Assembly (NCBI GenBank): GCA_021826035.1
Contig: JAKBBE010000015.1
Span: forward strand, 1-45,703
Source: Pseudomonadota bacterium
Lineage (GTDB): Bacteria; Pseudomonadota; Gammaproteobacteria; Steroidobacterales; Steroidobacteraceae
DNA: 45,703 nt
Reading direction: 5' to 3'
In this document: positions 18,436 to 25,562 of the stretch, piece by piece
Layout of the letters: each line of letters begins with the position of its first letter
Numbering within the stretch: the first letter of the stretch is position 1
Notes under the pieces: model-generated
Told to the model about the DNA's origin: nothing
The model's database searches: none
The model's input: only the letters and a program-made list of their open reading frames with translations
Position numbers and translations under genes: made by a program

Positions 18436-18656
18436 AGTTCCCCGGCGAGCACGGTGCGCAACTGCTCGAGATCGTGAATGCGCTGCGCCGCCTTGCGCAA
18501 CGCCCCCATGTCAGCCTCATCGGCCGCGTAGAGGGCGCGGTATTGCAACCGTGCCACGCGCAGGGAGTGAATGGTGCTGTGCCAGCGGGCGGCAAGCGTC
18601 TGGCGGGCCGCGGCCGAGAGCGCCGCTCTCCAGCGGCTATGGGGGTCAGCGTTCAT
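18420..18656 (-). CDS. Small hypothetical helical protein
   Basis: A 78-residue, Ala/Arg-rich, all-helical, soluble protein (for example DMGALRKAAQRIHDLEQLRT). I do not recognise a family. Support for its reality: ATG 18656 is preceded by CGGAG at a good distance (about 9 nt), the gene fills the space between a terminator-like hairpin and the MarR promoter region, and it has no competing frame. A role next to the MarR/efflux unit cannot be inferred. Confidence 0.45.
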   Translation of the reverse strand: MNADPHSRWRAALSAAARQTLAARWHSTIHSLRVARLQYRALYAADEADMGALRKAAQRIHDLEQLRTVLAGELGRPA

Positions 18657-18783
18657 CGCAAGTGCTCCGATGTTCCCGCCTAGGTTGACAGGCCCGCGTG
18701 ACAGTTCCGGGAACGCCTGGCCGCACGAATATTACAGTCAAGATCAAGACATAGTCCCCGCCGGGCCCCGCTCCGATACGGGA

Positions 18784-18812
18784 TTGAATTAGGCAACTAT
18801 TGCCACTACAAT
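18784..18812 (+). promoter_or_regulatory. Predicted sigma-70 promoter of the marR gene
   Basis: TTGAAT (18784-18789), a 17-bp spacer, then TACAAT (18807-18812). The spacer contains the inverted repeat GGCAA-CTA-TTGCC (18792-18804), a likely regulator-binding site. The predicted transcription start falls near 18819, inside the next palindrome. Confidence 0.6.
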
Positions 18813-18815
18813 TGC

Positions 18816-18825
18816 AGCCTAGGCA
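18816..18825. promoter_or_regulatory. Putative MarR operator 1 (AGCCTAGGCA)
   Basis: GCCTAGGC (18817-18824) is a perfect palindrome followed by GATATAT. It overlaps the predicted transcription start of the marR gene. A near-identical motif recurs just before the efflux gene (19372-19381), which suggests that one protein, plausibly the MarR regulator, binds both. Confidence 0.5.
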
Positions 18826-18873
18826 GATATATGTACAGATATCTCTTCTGAGGGATTCGCGCGGAGGCCACCG

Positions 18874-19341
18874 TTGGCGAACATCTATGACGTCCTGAGC
18901 TACCAGCCGACGCAGAGCATCGGCTACCTGATGACCCGTGTGAAGGTCGAGATGCTTGCCGCGCTCGATCGCGAGCTCGCCGCCGATCCGCACCTGTCGT
19001 CACTCGGGGTGACCTCGGCGCAGTTCATCGTCATGGTGCGGCTGGTCGGCGGCGGCAATCGGAAGTCCGCCTCGGACCTGTGCAAGGAGCTCTCGTACGA
19101 TGCGGGCGCGATGACCCGGATGATCGACCGTTTGGAGAAGAAGGGATTGGTGCGCCGGATGCGCTGCGTGAAGGACCGCAGGTTGATCTACCTCGAGGCG
19201 ACGGACGAGGGCCGGGCAGCCTACCCCCGGATGCTCGAGATCTCCGTGGCCGTTCAGAACCGCTTCCTGCAGGGTCTGGAGCGACCGGAGGCGGAGAAGT
19301 TGAAGGAATATCTGACCCGCATGCTGCAGCAGGCGGGCTGA
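18874..19341 (+). CDS. MarR-family transcriptional regulator
   Basis: A 155-residue winged-helix repressor. The DNA-binding core is about 50-115 (SASDLCKELSYDAGAMTRMI for the helix-turn-helix, then RLEKKGLVRRMRCVKDRRLI for the wing), with long helices at both ends for dimerisation. The start is TTG 18874 with GGAGG about 9 nt upstream; the first internal ATG would cut the N-terminal dimerisation helix. The EmrA-like gene begins about 100 bp downstream, as in EmrR-EmrAB loci, so it probably represses the efflux genes and itself and is released by small aromatic ligands. The ligand is unknown. Confidence 0.88.
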   Translation: MANIYDVLSYQPTQSIGYLMTRVKVEMLAALDRELAADPHLSSLGVTSAQFIVMVRLVGGGNRKSASDLCKELSYDAGAMTRMIDRLEKKGLVRRMRCVKDRRLIYLEATDEGRAAYPRMLEISVAVQNRFLQGLERPEAEKLKEYLTRMLQQAG

Positions 19342-19371
19342 GAAGGATGCCCCGTTTTCAGGGTTGAACAT

Positions 19372-19381
19372 TGCCTAGGCA
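19372..19381. promoter_or_regulatory. Putative MarR operator 2 (TGCCTAGGCA)
   Basis: Perfect 10-bp palindrome followed by TATAT, 30 bp after the marR stop and before the membrane-fusion gene. It shares GCCTAGGCA plus an ATATAT tail with the site at 18816-18825. It would allow separate control of the efflux genes. Confidence 0.5.
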
Positions 19382-19438
19382 TATATCGCCGCGGCAGCAA
19401 GACATGCTTCGGCGGCGATGGCCGGGAGACAGCAGATC

Positions 19439-20767
19439 ATGACGAGTGCTCAAGCCCCTAAGAGTTCGTTCTGGAGCAACCCCAGGGCGCGCTGGCTGAC
19501 GATGATTGCCGCGGTCGTCGTGCTCGGCGGCATCGGCTACGGCGTGTACTGGTTTACCTACGCCCGTTACGTGCAGTACACGGACGACGCGTACGTCAGC
19601 GGCAACGTGGTGGAGATCACGCCGCGCACCGCCGGCACGGTCATCACCATCAATGCCAACAACACCCAGTTCGTGAAGGCGGGCGATGTGTTGGTGCGCC
19701 TCGATCGGGCCAATGCCGAGGTCTCGTTGCAGAAAGCCGAGGCGAACCTGGCAAGCACCGTGCGCCGGGTGCGCAACCTGTTCGCGACCACTGACGAGCT
19801 GCGCGCCGAGGTGCGGGTGCAGCAGACCGCGCTGCGGCAGGCGCAAGCCGACTACGCGCGCCGTGCGCGTCTGGCCCGCACGGGCGCGGTTTCGGGCGAG
19901 GACGTGCAGCACGCGCTGGATGCCGTGCGCGCCGCGCAGGCGGCGCTCGCCGCCTCTGAGCAGCGCATGGCTGCTAATCGTGCCTGGGTCGATAACACGA
20001 CCATCTCGACCAATCCGGCGGTACAGGCCGCGGCCGCCGCGGTGCACGCTGCGTACCTGACGTACGCGCGCACCGTCGTGCCAGCACCGGTCGCCGGCTT
20101 CGTGGCCAAGCGCGACGTACAGCTCGGAGAGCACGTCAACCCCGGCATGCCACTGATGTCCGTCGTGCCGCTGAACCAGGTCTGGGTCGACGCGAACTTC
20201 AAGGAATCGCAGCTCGCCGACATGCGCATCGGCCAGCCCGTGCGGCTGATTTCGGACCTCTATGGAAGCAACGTCGTGTTCCATGGGCATGTCGTCGGTT
20301 TCGGTGCCGGCACCGGCTCAGCGTTCTCGCTGCTACCGCCGCAGAACGCCACCGGTAACTGGATCAAGATCGTCCAGCGCGTGCCGGTGCGCGTCGCGCT
20401 CGATCCACGCGAGCTGGCACAGCATCCGCTGCAGATCGGCCTGTCGATGAGCGCCTACGTCGATGTACGCCACGACGGTTCGCCGCGCATGCCGGAGGTT
20501 GCCAGCACCGGTCCGGATGCCTCCACCGACGTGTTTGCATCGGTCGACGCCCGCGCCGATCGCACGATTGAGCGGATCATTGCCGCCAACGATCCGGGCG
20601 CGGTGCCGGTGCGTGCACCGGTGCGTGCGCCTGCCCATGCCACCGATGCGCGCCTGCTTCGTACGCCGGGCGCGGACACGCGGGCACGGTTGCAGCGCGT
20701 CGCGGTGGATCGGCTCGCGGACCGCGGCCCCGACCGGCCGATGCAGGCCGATCACTGGCTGTACTGA
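19439..20767 (+). CDS. EmrA-type membrane fusion protein (HlyD family)
   Basis: Periplasmic adaptor of a tripartite drug efflux pump, 442 residues. The N-terminal cytoplasmic stretch is followed by one TM helix (about 21-41, MIAAVVVLGGIGYGVYWFTY). A lipoyl half-motif (TDDAYVSGNVVEITPRTAGT), an alpha-helical hairpin (about 85-200) and a second lipoyl/beta-barrel part (VPAPVAGFVAKRDVQLGEHV) follow. After about residue 345 there is a non-conserved Ala/Arg/Pro-rich extension of some 95 residues, longer than E. coli EmrA (390 residues). I prefer ATG 19439 over ATG 19418 because GGGAG precedes it, although the spacing (10 nt) is long. The MFS partner follows 14 bp downstream. Confidence 0.88.
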   Translation: MTSAQAPKSSFWSNPRARWLTMIAAVVVLGGIGYGVYWFTYARYVQYTDDAYVSGNVVEITPRTAGTVITINANNTQFVKAGDVLVRLDRANAEVSLQKAEANLASTVRRVRNLFATTDELRAEVRVQQTALRQAQADYARRARLARTGAVSGEDVQHALDAVRAAQAALAASEQRMAANRAWVDNTTISTNPAVQAAAAAVHAAYLTYARTVVPAPVAGFVAKRDVQLGEHVNPGMPLMSVVPLNQVWVDANFKESQLADMRIGQPVRLISDLYGSNVVFHGHVVGFGAGTGSAFSLLPPQNATGNWIKIVQRVPVRVALDPRELAQHPLQIGLSMSAYVDVRHDGSPRMPEVASTGPDASTDVFASVDARADRTIERIIAANDPGAVPVRAPVRAPAHATDARLLRTPGADTRARLQRVAVDRLADRGPDRPMQADHWLY

Positions 20768-20781
20768 GGAGTCAGTAGGTC

Positions 20782-22377
20782 ATGAGCGAGACCGACGCGA
20801 CGTCCCCGCCGGCGCCGCGCCCGCGCCCGACCCCGGGGCCGGGCGCGCTACCGCCGCTCGAGGGCATGGCGGTCGTGCTGGGAACGATTGCCCTGTCGCT
20901 CGCCACGTTCATGAACGTGCTCGACACCTCGATCGCCAACGTGTCCATCCCGGCGATCGCCGGTGACCTGGGCGTCTCGCCCGATCAGGGCACCTGGGTA
21001 ATCACCTCGTTCGCGGTCGCCAATGCCATCTCCATGCCGCTCACGGGCTGGCTGACGCGCAGGGTGGGACAGGTGCGTCTGTTCACGGCCTCGACCATCC
21101 TGTTCGTGATCTCCTCCATGCTCTGCGGCCTGGCGCCGACGTTCGGTCTGCTGGTGGCGTTCCGCGCGCTGCAGGGCTTGGTGGCCGGCCCGATGATCCC
21201 GCTGTCGCAGGCTCTGCTGCTGTCGAGCTTTCCCAAATCCAAGGCGGGTGCGGCGCTGGGGGTCTGGTCGATGACCACCCTGGTCGCGCCGGTGGTCGGT
21301 CCGGTGCTCGGCGGGTGGATCACCGACAACATCTCCTGGCCGTGGATCTTCTACATCAATGTGCCCGTGGGCGTCGTGGCCGCGCTGCTGACCTGGAGCA
21401 TCTACCGTCGGCGTGAAACGCCCACCGTGAAGCTGCCGATCGACAAAGTGGGTCTGGGGCTGCTGGTCCTATGGGTGGGCGCTCTGCAGATCATGCTCGA
21501 CAAGGGCAAGAATCTCGATTGGTTCAACTCCCCGTTCATCGTCACGCTGGCCATCGTCGCGGCGGTATCCTTCATGGTGTTCCTGGTCTGGGAGCTCACC
21601 GACGCGCACCCGGTGGTGGATCTGGGCCTGTTCCGGCGGCGCAACTTCCTGGTCAGCTCCATCGCCATGTCGATCGGCTACGGCCTGTTCTTCGGCAACG
21701 TGGTGCTGCTGCCGCTGTGGCTGCAGCAGTACATGGGCTACACGGCGACCCTCGCGGGCCTGGTGCTCGCGCCGGTGGGTGTGCTTGCGATCCTGCTCAC
21801 GCCGATCGTCGGCCGGCTGGTCGACCGGCTCGATCCGCGCTGGTTCGTCACGGTGTCCTTCCTCGTGTTCGCCCTCGTGATGTTCATGCGGGCGGATTTC
21901 AATACCCAGGCGGATGTCGAGGTATTGCTGACACCGACCCTGATCCAGGGCGCGGCGATGGCGACGTTCTTCATCCCGCTGCTGGCGCTCGCATTCTCGG
22001 GGCTCGAACCCGAACGGATCGCCTCGGCCTCCGGGCTGATCAACTTCACGCGCATCACCGCGGGCTCGTTCGCGACCTCGATTACGACGACGCTGTGGTG
22101 GCAGAGAGCGACGCTGCATCACGCGCAGCTCGCCGAGCGGCTCGCCTCCAATCCCCAGGCGACGCAGTTCATGGCGCAGGTGCAGGCCGCCGGACTGTCG
22201 CATCACCAGGGCGGGCTGCTGCTGAACCAGATGATCGATCAGCAGGCGTACATGCTCTCGGCCGACGACATCTTCTACGCCTCCGGCTACCTGTTCGTGG
22301 CCATGGTCGTGCTGGTCTGGTTCGCCCGCCCGGTCAAGTCGGCGATGTCCGCCGAGGTGTCCGCCGGCGCACACTGA
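20782..22377 (+). CDS. EmrB/QacA-type MFS efflux transporter (DHA2, 14 TM)
   Basis: A 531-residue proton-driven drug exporter of the inner membrane. After a Pro-rich cytoplasmic N-terminus (about 1-28) it shows 14 hydrophobic helices. The DHA family motif FMNVLDTSIANVSIPAIAGD is in TM1, SPDQGTWVITSFAVANAISM and GWLTRRVGQVRLF (MFS motif A) come next, and the GPVLGGWITDNISWPWIFYI motif C is present. GAGGAG precedes ATG 20782. With the EmrA-like protein it should pump hydrophobic compounds through a TolC-type outer-membrane channel, which is not encoded nearby. The MarR gene upstream probably controls it. Confidence 0.92.
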   Translation: MSETDATSPPAPRPRPTPGPGALPPLEGMAVVLGTIALSLATFMNVLDTSIANVSIPAIAGDLGVSPDQGTWVITSFAVANAISMPLTGWLTRRVGQVRLFTASTILFVISSMLCGLAPTFGLLVAFRALQGLVAGPMIPLSQALLLSSFPKSKAGAALGVWSMTTLVAPVVGPVLGGWITDNISWPWIFYINVPVGVVAALLTWSIYRRRETPTVKLPIDKVGLGLLVLWVGALQIMLDKGKNLDWFNSPFIVTLAIVAAVSFMVFLVWELTDAHPVVDLGLFRRRNFLVSSIAMSIGYGLFFGNVVLLPLWLQQYMGYTATLAGLVLAPVGVLAILLTPIVGRLVDRLDPRWFVTVSFLVFALVMFMRADFNTQADVEVLLTPTLIQGAAMATFFIPLLALAFSGLEPERIASASGLINFTRITAGSFATSITTTLWWQRATLHHAQLAERLASNPQATQFMAQVQAAGLSHHQGGLLLNQMIDQQAYMLSADDIFYASGYLFVAMVVLVWFARPVKSAMSAEVSAGAH

Positions 22378-22388
22378 GCGGCGCTCAG
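22374..22388. terminator. Short hairpin between convergent emrB-like and CYTH genes
   Basis: CTGAGC-GGC-GCTCAG forms a 6-bp stem with a 3-nt loop, overlapping both stop codons. A weak bidirectional terminator is possible. Confidence 0.35.
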
Positions 22389-23062
22389 CCGAGCGGCGGG
22401 GCGAGCGCCGCGGCGCGCAGACCGGCCGCGAACTTGTTCTCCCGAGCCGGCACAAGCCGGCCATTGCGCCGCAGCGCCTCGACAAGAGGTGCGAGGGCCT
22501 GCGGCTCACCGCCCCGCAGTTCCACCTCCACGCGCAGCAGAGGCTCCGGCGGAGCCGGGGTGGCCCCGAGCAGGTGGGTCTCATCCAGGGCGATCTCCCC
22601 GATGGGCACCTCCCCAGCGGCCGCGTAGATGGCGAAGCGCTCCCGCCGGGTGCATGCCGTGAACAGGGATGCCAGCGGCTGCCGCTCGAGCACGCCGCGC
22701 AGCCACTGGCCTACCGCGCCCGGGGCGTGCTCGGGGGCATTCTGTCCGGCTACCAGCGCCTCGGTGACCTCCTGTCGGTCCGCGAGGTCCGTCCGGGCCG
22801 ACCTGAGGCTCTTCAGCGTGGCCTCGGCATGCGAAGCCCCCTGGCGAAGCCTCAAGGCGTAGCCCGACCGGAAGACCCTCCAATCGGCCGTATCGAGGTA
22901 GGTATCGCGTAGGCGCTCACCGGCCAGCGCCTCGATCCGCAGTCCACAGACCGAAGGATTCGCCGCCAGCCAGGCCCGGACCAGTGCAAGGTCCGAAGAG
23001 GCCAGCTGCCACTCGATTTCCCGGGTGACCTGGGCAGGCAGCGCTGGTGGGGTGAGGGGCAT
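22385..23062 (-). CDS. CYTH-domain protein (triphosphate tunnel metalloenzyme-like)
   Basis: A 225-residue cytoplasmic protein. CYTH hallmarks: an N-terminal alternating-Glu strand (REIEWQL, in place of the usual ExExK), RDTYLDTADWRVFRSGYALRLR, AEATLKSLRS, EIALDETHLL and RVEVELRGGE, ending in ENKFAAGL. Family members hydrolyse inorganic triphosphate or bind triphosphates with divalent metal through a beta-barrel tunnel. The E. coli homologue YgiF carries an extra CHAD domain, absent here. The position of Lys in ExExK is Trp/Gln here, so catalytic competence is uncertain. It is a stand-alone gene, convergent with the efflux operon. Confidence 0.8.
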   Translation of the reverse strand: MPLTPPALPAQVTREIEWQLASSDLALVRAWLAANPSVCGLRIEALAGERLRDTYLDTADWRVFRSGYALRLRQGASHAEATLKSLRSARTDLADRQEVTEALVAGQNAPEHAPGAVGQWLRGVLERQPLASLFTACTRRERFAIYAAAGEVPIGEIALDETHLLGATPAPPEPLLRVEVELRGGEPQALAPLVEALRRNGRLVPARENKFAAGLRAAALAPPLG

Positions 23063-23262
23063 GCCGAGGTGAACCTGCGGAGGGGGGGGCTCGAACCGAG
23101 ATCCACATCCCGGATATGGGATGATAACGCTGCCGCCGCGGCACCATCGGGGGCCGCACCGGCAGCCCGCGAAGGAATTGACGCTGGCACACGCGGTTCC
23201 GTATCATTCGCGCCCCCGTGCGGCAGGTCTGGCTTGCGGGCGAGTGGGCGATGCAGTTTCGC

Positions 23263-23339
23263 GTGCCCGTAGCTCAGTTGGATAGAGCACCGGCCTTCTA
23301 AGCCGGTGGTCGCAGGTTCGAGTCCTGCCGGGCACGCCA
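23263..23339 (+). tRNA. tRNA-Arg (anticodon TCT)
   Basis: 77-nt cloverleaf. Acceptor GTGCCCG pairs with CGGGCAC, anticodon stem CCGGC/GCCGG encloses the loop CTTCTAA (anticodon TCT), T-loop TTCGAGT, and the gene-encoded CCA is at 23337-23339. Reads AGA/AGG. Confidence 0.97.
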
Positions 23340-23389
23340 GCCGCATCGGCGGCCGGCACAGCCGCGATGGGGGGGATGGTTGCGACGAC

Positions 23390-23466
23390 GGTGGACGTAG
23401 CTCAGCTGGTAGAGTCCCGGGTTGTGATCCCGGTTGTCGTGGGTTCGAGTCCCATCGTCCACCCCA
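23390..23466 (+). tRNA. tRNA-His (anticodon GTG)
   Basis: Includes the histidine-specific extra G(-1) at 23390 facing C73 at 23463. Acceptor GTGGACG pairs with CGTCCAC, the anticodon loop TTGTGAT carries GTG, and CCA is encoded at 23464-23466. Confidence 0.96.
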
Positions 23467-23509
23467 AATTTGGCGGAAAGCGCTCAGAGCGATTTCCGCG
23501 ACCGATAAT

Positions 23510-23585
23510 GGGCCGTTAGCTCAGCTGGTAGAGCAGGAGACTCTTAATCTCTTGGTCGTAGGTTCGATCCCTACACGGCCCACCA
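23510..23585 (+). tRNA. tRNA-Lys (anticodon CTT), intact, and integration target
   Basis: 76-nt cloverleaf. Acceptor GGGCCGT pairs with ACGGCCC, the anticodon loop CTCTTAA carries CTT, T-loop TTCGATC, and CCA is encoded. Its 3' part from the anticodon loop onward is repeated at 26181-26228, and an integrase gene follows immediately, so this tRNA is the attachment site of the island and was regenerated on insertion. Confidence 0.97.
23539..23585 (+). repeat. att site, left copy (3' end of tRNA-Lys)
   Basis: From GACTCTTA in the anticodon stem/loop to the terminal CCA. It matches 26181-26228 apart from one inserted base after GACTCTTA. Anticodon loop to 3' end is the classic crossover region for tyrosine integrases. 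Confidence 0.85.
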
Positions 23586-24184
23586 ATTTACCTTTAATAT
23601 CAGTCGCTTGCGAGGACGCCGGGTTCGCAGGCTTCACTGTGTGCTTCATTATCATGCAGACTCCTTGCAGCGATTTGCTCACCGCTGCACGCAGTGCTCC
23701 GAGGCGCGTATCGCTTCAATCCGGCGCATCGTCTCGCCGCTCACGAAGGACGTTGCCTATCGTGCGCAGGTCCGAGTAAAGGGCCGGGCTGCTCGTCGGC
23801 GACATTCCCGAACCGAAAGGAAGCGGAGCCCTGGGCGGCCTCGATTGAGACCGCCATTCGCGAGGGCGGTCACTTCCCGCACGCCGCCGCCGAAGCGCAC
23901 GAGCTTCGATGCGCTTGCCAGGGACTACATCGAGACGGTCCTGGCCGAGTTCGACGAGGTGCAGCGCGCCGCCCGTACGCTTCAGCTCACCTGGTGGTCG
24001 AAGCAGTTCGCCGGCAAGAGTGTCGCTGAGATCACCGCTGATGCGATCTCGAAAGCCCGGGACGCGTGCGCGACCGAAACCTTCACGCGCGGCAAGCCAC
24101 GGAAGGACAAGGAGACGGGCGAGATCATCGCGCCCAAGGAATACCGGCGCAGCGGCGCGACCGTCAACCGCTACATCGCGACGC
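23547..24184 (+). repeat. 638-bp direct repeat, copy 1 (tRNA-Lys 3' end plus integrase 5' part)
   Basis: As far as I can compare by eye, it is base-for-base identical to 26190-26827, at a constant offset of 2,643 bp. It contains the att site, the 120-bp leader and the first part of the integrase gene. The perfect identity implies a recent duplication, a tandem insertion or gene conversion. Confidence 0.9.
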
Positions 24185-24831
24185 TCTTGCACCTGTTCTC
24201 CTTCGCGGTCAAAGAGCGCCGGCTGATTGACCGCAACCCGGTCGGCGACATCCGCCGCAAGAAGGAGGCGAGGGGCCGGACGCGGTTCCTGTCGGATGAG
24301 GAGCGGGCAGAGCTGCTGGATGCCTGCGCCAGTTCCGAGTGGCCGCCGCTTTACGCCCTGATTCTGCTCGCGATCACAACCGGTGCGCGTCGCGGCGAGC
24401 TCCTATCGCTCCGATGGGCCGATATGGACCTGAAGGTCGGCCGCGCGACGCTACGCGACACCAAGAACGGTGAGCAGCGGACGCTACCGCTTGCAGGCAA
24501 GGCGCTGGAAGCGCTGCGCCAGCTCAAACTTCAGAACTCGGCGCGTAGCGAGTACCTGTTTCCCTCACCGACTGTGGTCCTCGACCCCAAGACCGGCAAG
24601 CCGCAACTCGACTTGCCTTACGAGCATTTCGATGCGCACTGGTACGCCGCGCTCGAAACGGCGGGGATCAGAGACTTTCGCTTCCACGACTTGCGTCATA
24701 CCACGGCTTCGATGCTCGCGGCGCAGGGCGCATCGCTGCTCGAGATCGCCGACGTGCTGGGACACAAGACGCTCGCCATGGTGAAGCGCTACTCGCATCT
24801 TGTCGTCGAGCATAAGGCACCGCCGTGCTGA
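23608..24831 (+). CDS. Tyrosine-type phage/island integrase, N-terminal part scrambled
   Basis: An open frame of 407 codons encoding a tyrosine recombinase. A SAM-like core-binding part (SFDALARDYIETVLAEFDEV onward) is followed by a catalytic domain with TTGARRGELLSLRW (Arg I), FHDLRHTTASML (HxxR), LGHKTLAMVKRYSHL (His/Trp-position histidine and the tyrosine nucleophile). Oddities: conserved N-terminal sequence starts only near 23713, where ATC occupies the expected ATG position. Between about 23784 and 23885 the familiar ATFPNRKEAEPWAASIETAI segment is encoded in another frame, which implies two compensating frameshifts. The C-terminus ends abruptly (VEHKAPPC), whereas the second copy continues into KVIQKMVVAKGL. 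The true start is unclear; TTG 23608 is a formal choice. Activity is uncertain. Confidence 0.7.
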   Translation: MRGRRVRRLHCVLHYHADSLQRFAHRCTQCSEARIASIRRIVSPLTKDVAYRAQVRVKGRAARRRHSRTERKRSPGRPRLRPPFARAVTSRTPPPKRTSFDALARDYIETVLAEFDEVQRAARTLQLTWWSKQFAGKSVAEITADAISKARDACATETFTRGKPRKDKETGEIIAPKEYRRSGATVNRYIATLLHLFSFAVKERRLIDRNPVGDIRRKKEARGRTRFLSDEERAELLDACASSEWPPLYALILLAITTGARRGELLSLRWADMDLKVGRATLRDTKNGEQRTLPLAGKALEALRQLKLQNSARSEYLFPSPTVVLDPKTGKPQLDLPYEHFDAHWYAALETAGIRDFRFHDLRHTTASMLAAQGASLLEIADVLGHKTLAMVKRYSHLVVEHKAPPC

Positions 24832-24905
24832 GGAGTCGGCAGTTCCAGCGAGCGGCAAACTAAGCCGCGATCCCGCTGCTGCCAGGGAGGGGATTTCGAG
24901 CCGTT

Positions 24906-24934
24906 TTGGCGTCCGTTCTCAATTGTGGTACGAT
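24906..24934 (+). promoter_or_regulatory. Predicted sigma-70 promoter of the MNT-HEPN operon
   Basis: TTGGCG (24906-24911), 17-bp spacer, TACGAT (24929-24934). The predicted start of transcription is near 24941, only about four bases before the ATG at 24945, so the mRNA would be leaderless or nearly so. An operator half-copy lies in the spacer. Confidence 0.55.
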
Positions 24935-24952
24935 CGTTCTCAATATGAGAAC
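24915..24952. promoter_or_regulatory. Operator-like repeats over promoter and start codon
   Basis: GTTCTCAAT occurs twice in direct orientation (24915-24923 and 24936-24944). The second is half of a perfect inverted repeat GTTCTCA-ATA-TGAGAAC (24936-24952) that includes the ATG of the MNT gene. The winged-helix N-terminus of the encoded protein is the natural candidate to bind it and repress its own operon. Confidence 0.65.
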
Positions 24953-25562
24953 AACGCCCGTCCGACCCGTTGAGCTGCTGTTTGGCGCATACCGCCGCCA
25001 GGTGCTCTCGCTGCTGCTGCTCAGGCCTGACGAAAGCTTCTACGTGCGTGAGATAGGGCGGTTGACCGGGGTGCCCGCGGGGCCGCTTCATCGCGAGCTC
25101 AAGGCGCTCAGCGTAGCCGGACTCCTGGTTCGCACAGCATCCGGGAATCAAGTCCGCTATCAGGCATCCCGCGATTGTGCGATCTACCAGGAGCTCGCAG
25201 GGATCTTCCGGAAGACAGCGGGGCTTGCGGATGTGCTGCGCGAGTCGCTTGGCCCCGTTGCCGATGTGGTCGCTCTCGCCTTCGTATTCGGATCGGTTGC
25301 GCAGGGCAAGGAAAAGCCGACGAGCGACATCGATTTGCTGGTCGTCGGCTCGGTGTCTTTTGAGAATGTCGTGGAAGCCTGTCATGTTGCGCGCGAACGC
25401 CTCGGCCGCGAGGTCAACCCGGTCATCATGTCCAAGGATGTCTTTCGAGAAAGGCAGCGCGGACGTGACCGCTTCATTTCGCGCGTGCTGAAGGAGCCGA
25501 AGATCTTCGTCATTGGAGATGCGAATGAGCTTGGAAAACTTACTGAAGATCGGGCAGCTTAA
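24945..25562 (+). CDS. MNT-type nucleotidyltransferase with N-terminal winged helix (probable antitoxin)
   Basis: A 205-residue protein. Residues about 5-75 form a winged helix (FYVREIGRLTGVPAGPLHRE, then LVRTASGNQVRYQ as wing). Residues about 100-195 form a minimal nucleotidyltransferase with the exact GSx10DxD signature: Gly116-Ser117, then Asp128 and Asp130 in TSDIDLLVVG. In MntA-HepT (type VII) systems this enzyme class adenylylates a HEPN toxin and neutralises it; the HEPN-like gene downstream fits that pairing. ATG 24945 was chosen because homology starts there and the palindrome overlaps it. No Shine-Dalgarno precedes it. The antitoxin role is inference from family and context. Confidence 0.8.
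   Translation: MRTTPVRPVELLFGAYRRQVLSLLLLRPDESFYVREIGRLTGVPAGPLHRELKALSVAGLLVRTASGNQVRYQASRDCAIYQELAGIFRKTAGLADVLRESLGPVADVVALAFVFGSVAQGKEKPTSDIDLLVVGSVSFENVVEACHVARERLGREVNPVIMSKDVFRERQRGRDRFISRVLKEPKIFVIGDANELGKLTEDRAA

Noticed and set aside
23078..23135. tRNA-like stretch on the minus strand (GGTTCGAGCC with a GC-rich flank)
   Set aside because: The T-stem does not pair and no acceptor or anticodon arm can be drawn, so it is not a tRNA; at most a remnant.
22852..23346. Open frame on the minus strand beginning MRLACPAGLEPATTG
   Set aside because: It is antisense to tRNA-Arg, a well-known source of false frames, and overlaps the CYTH gene.
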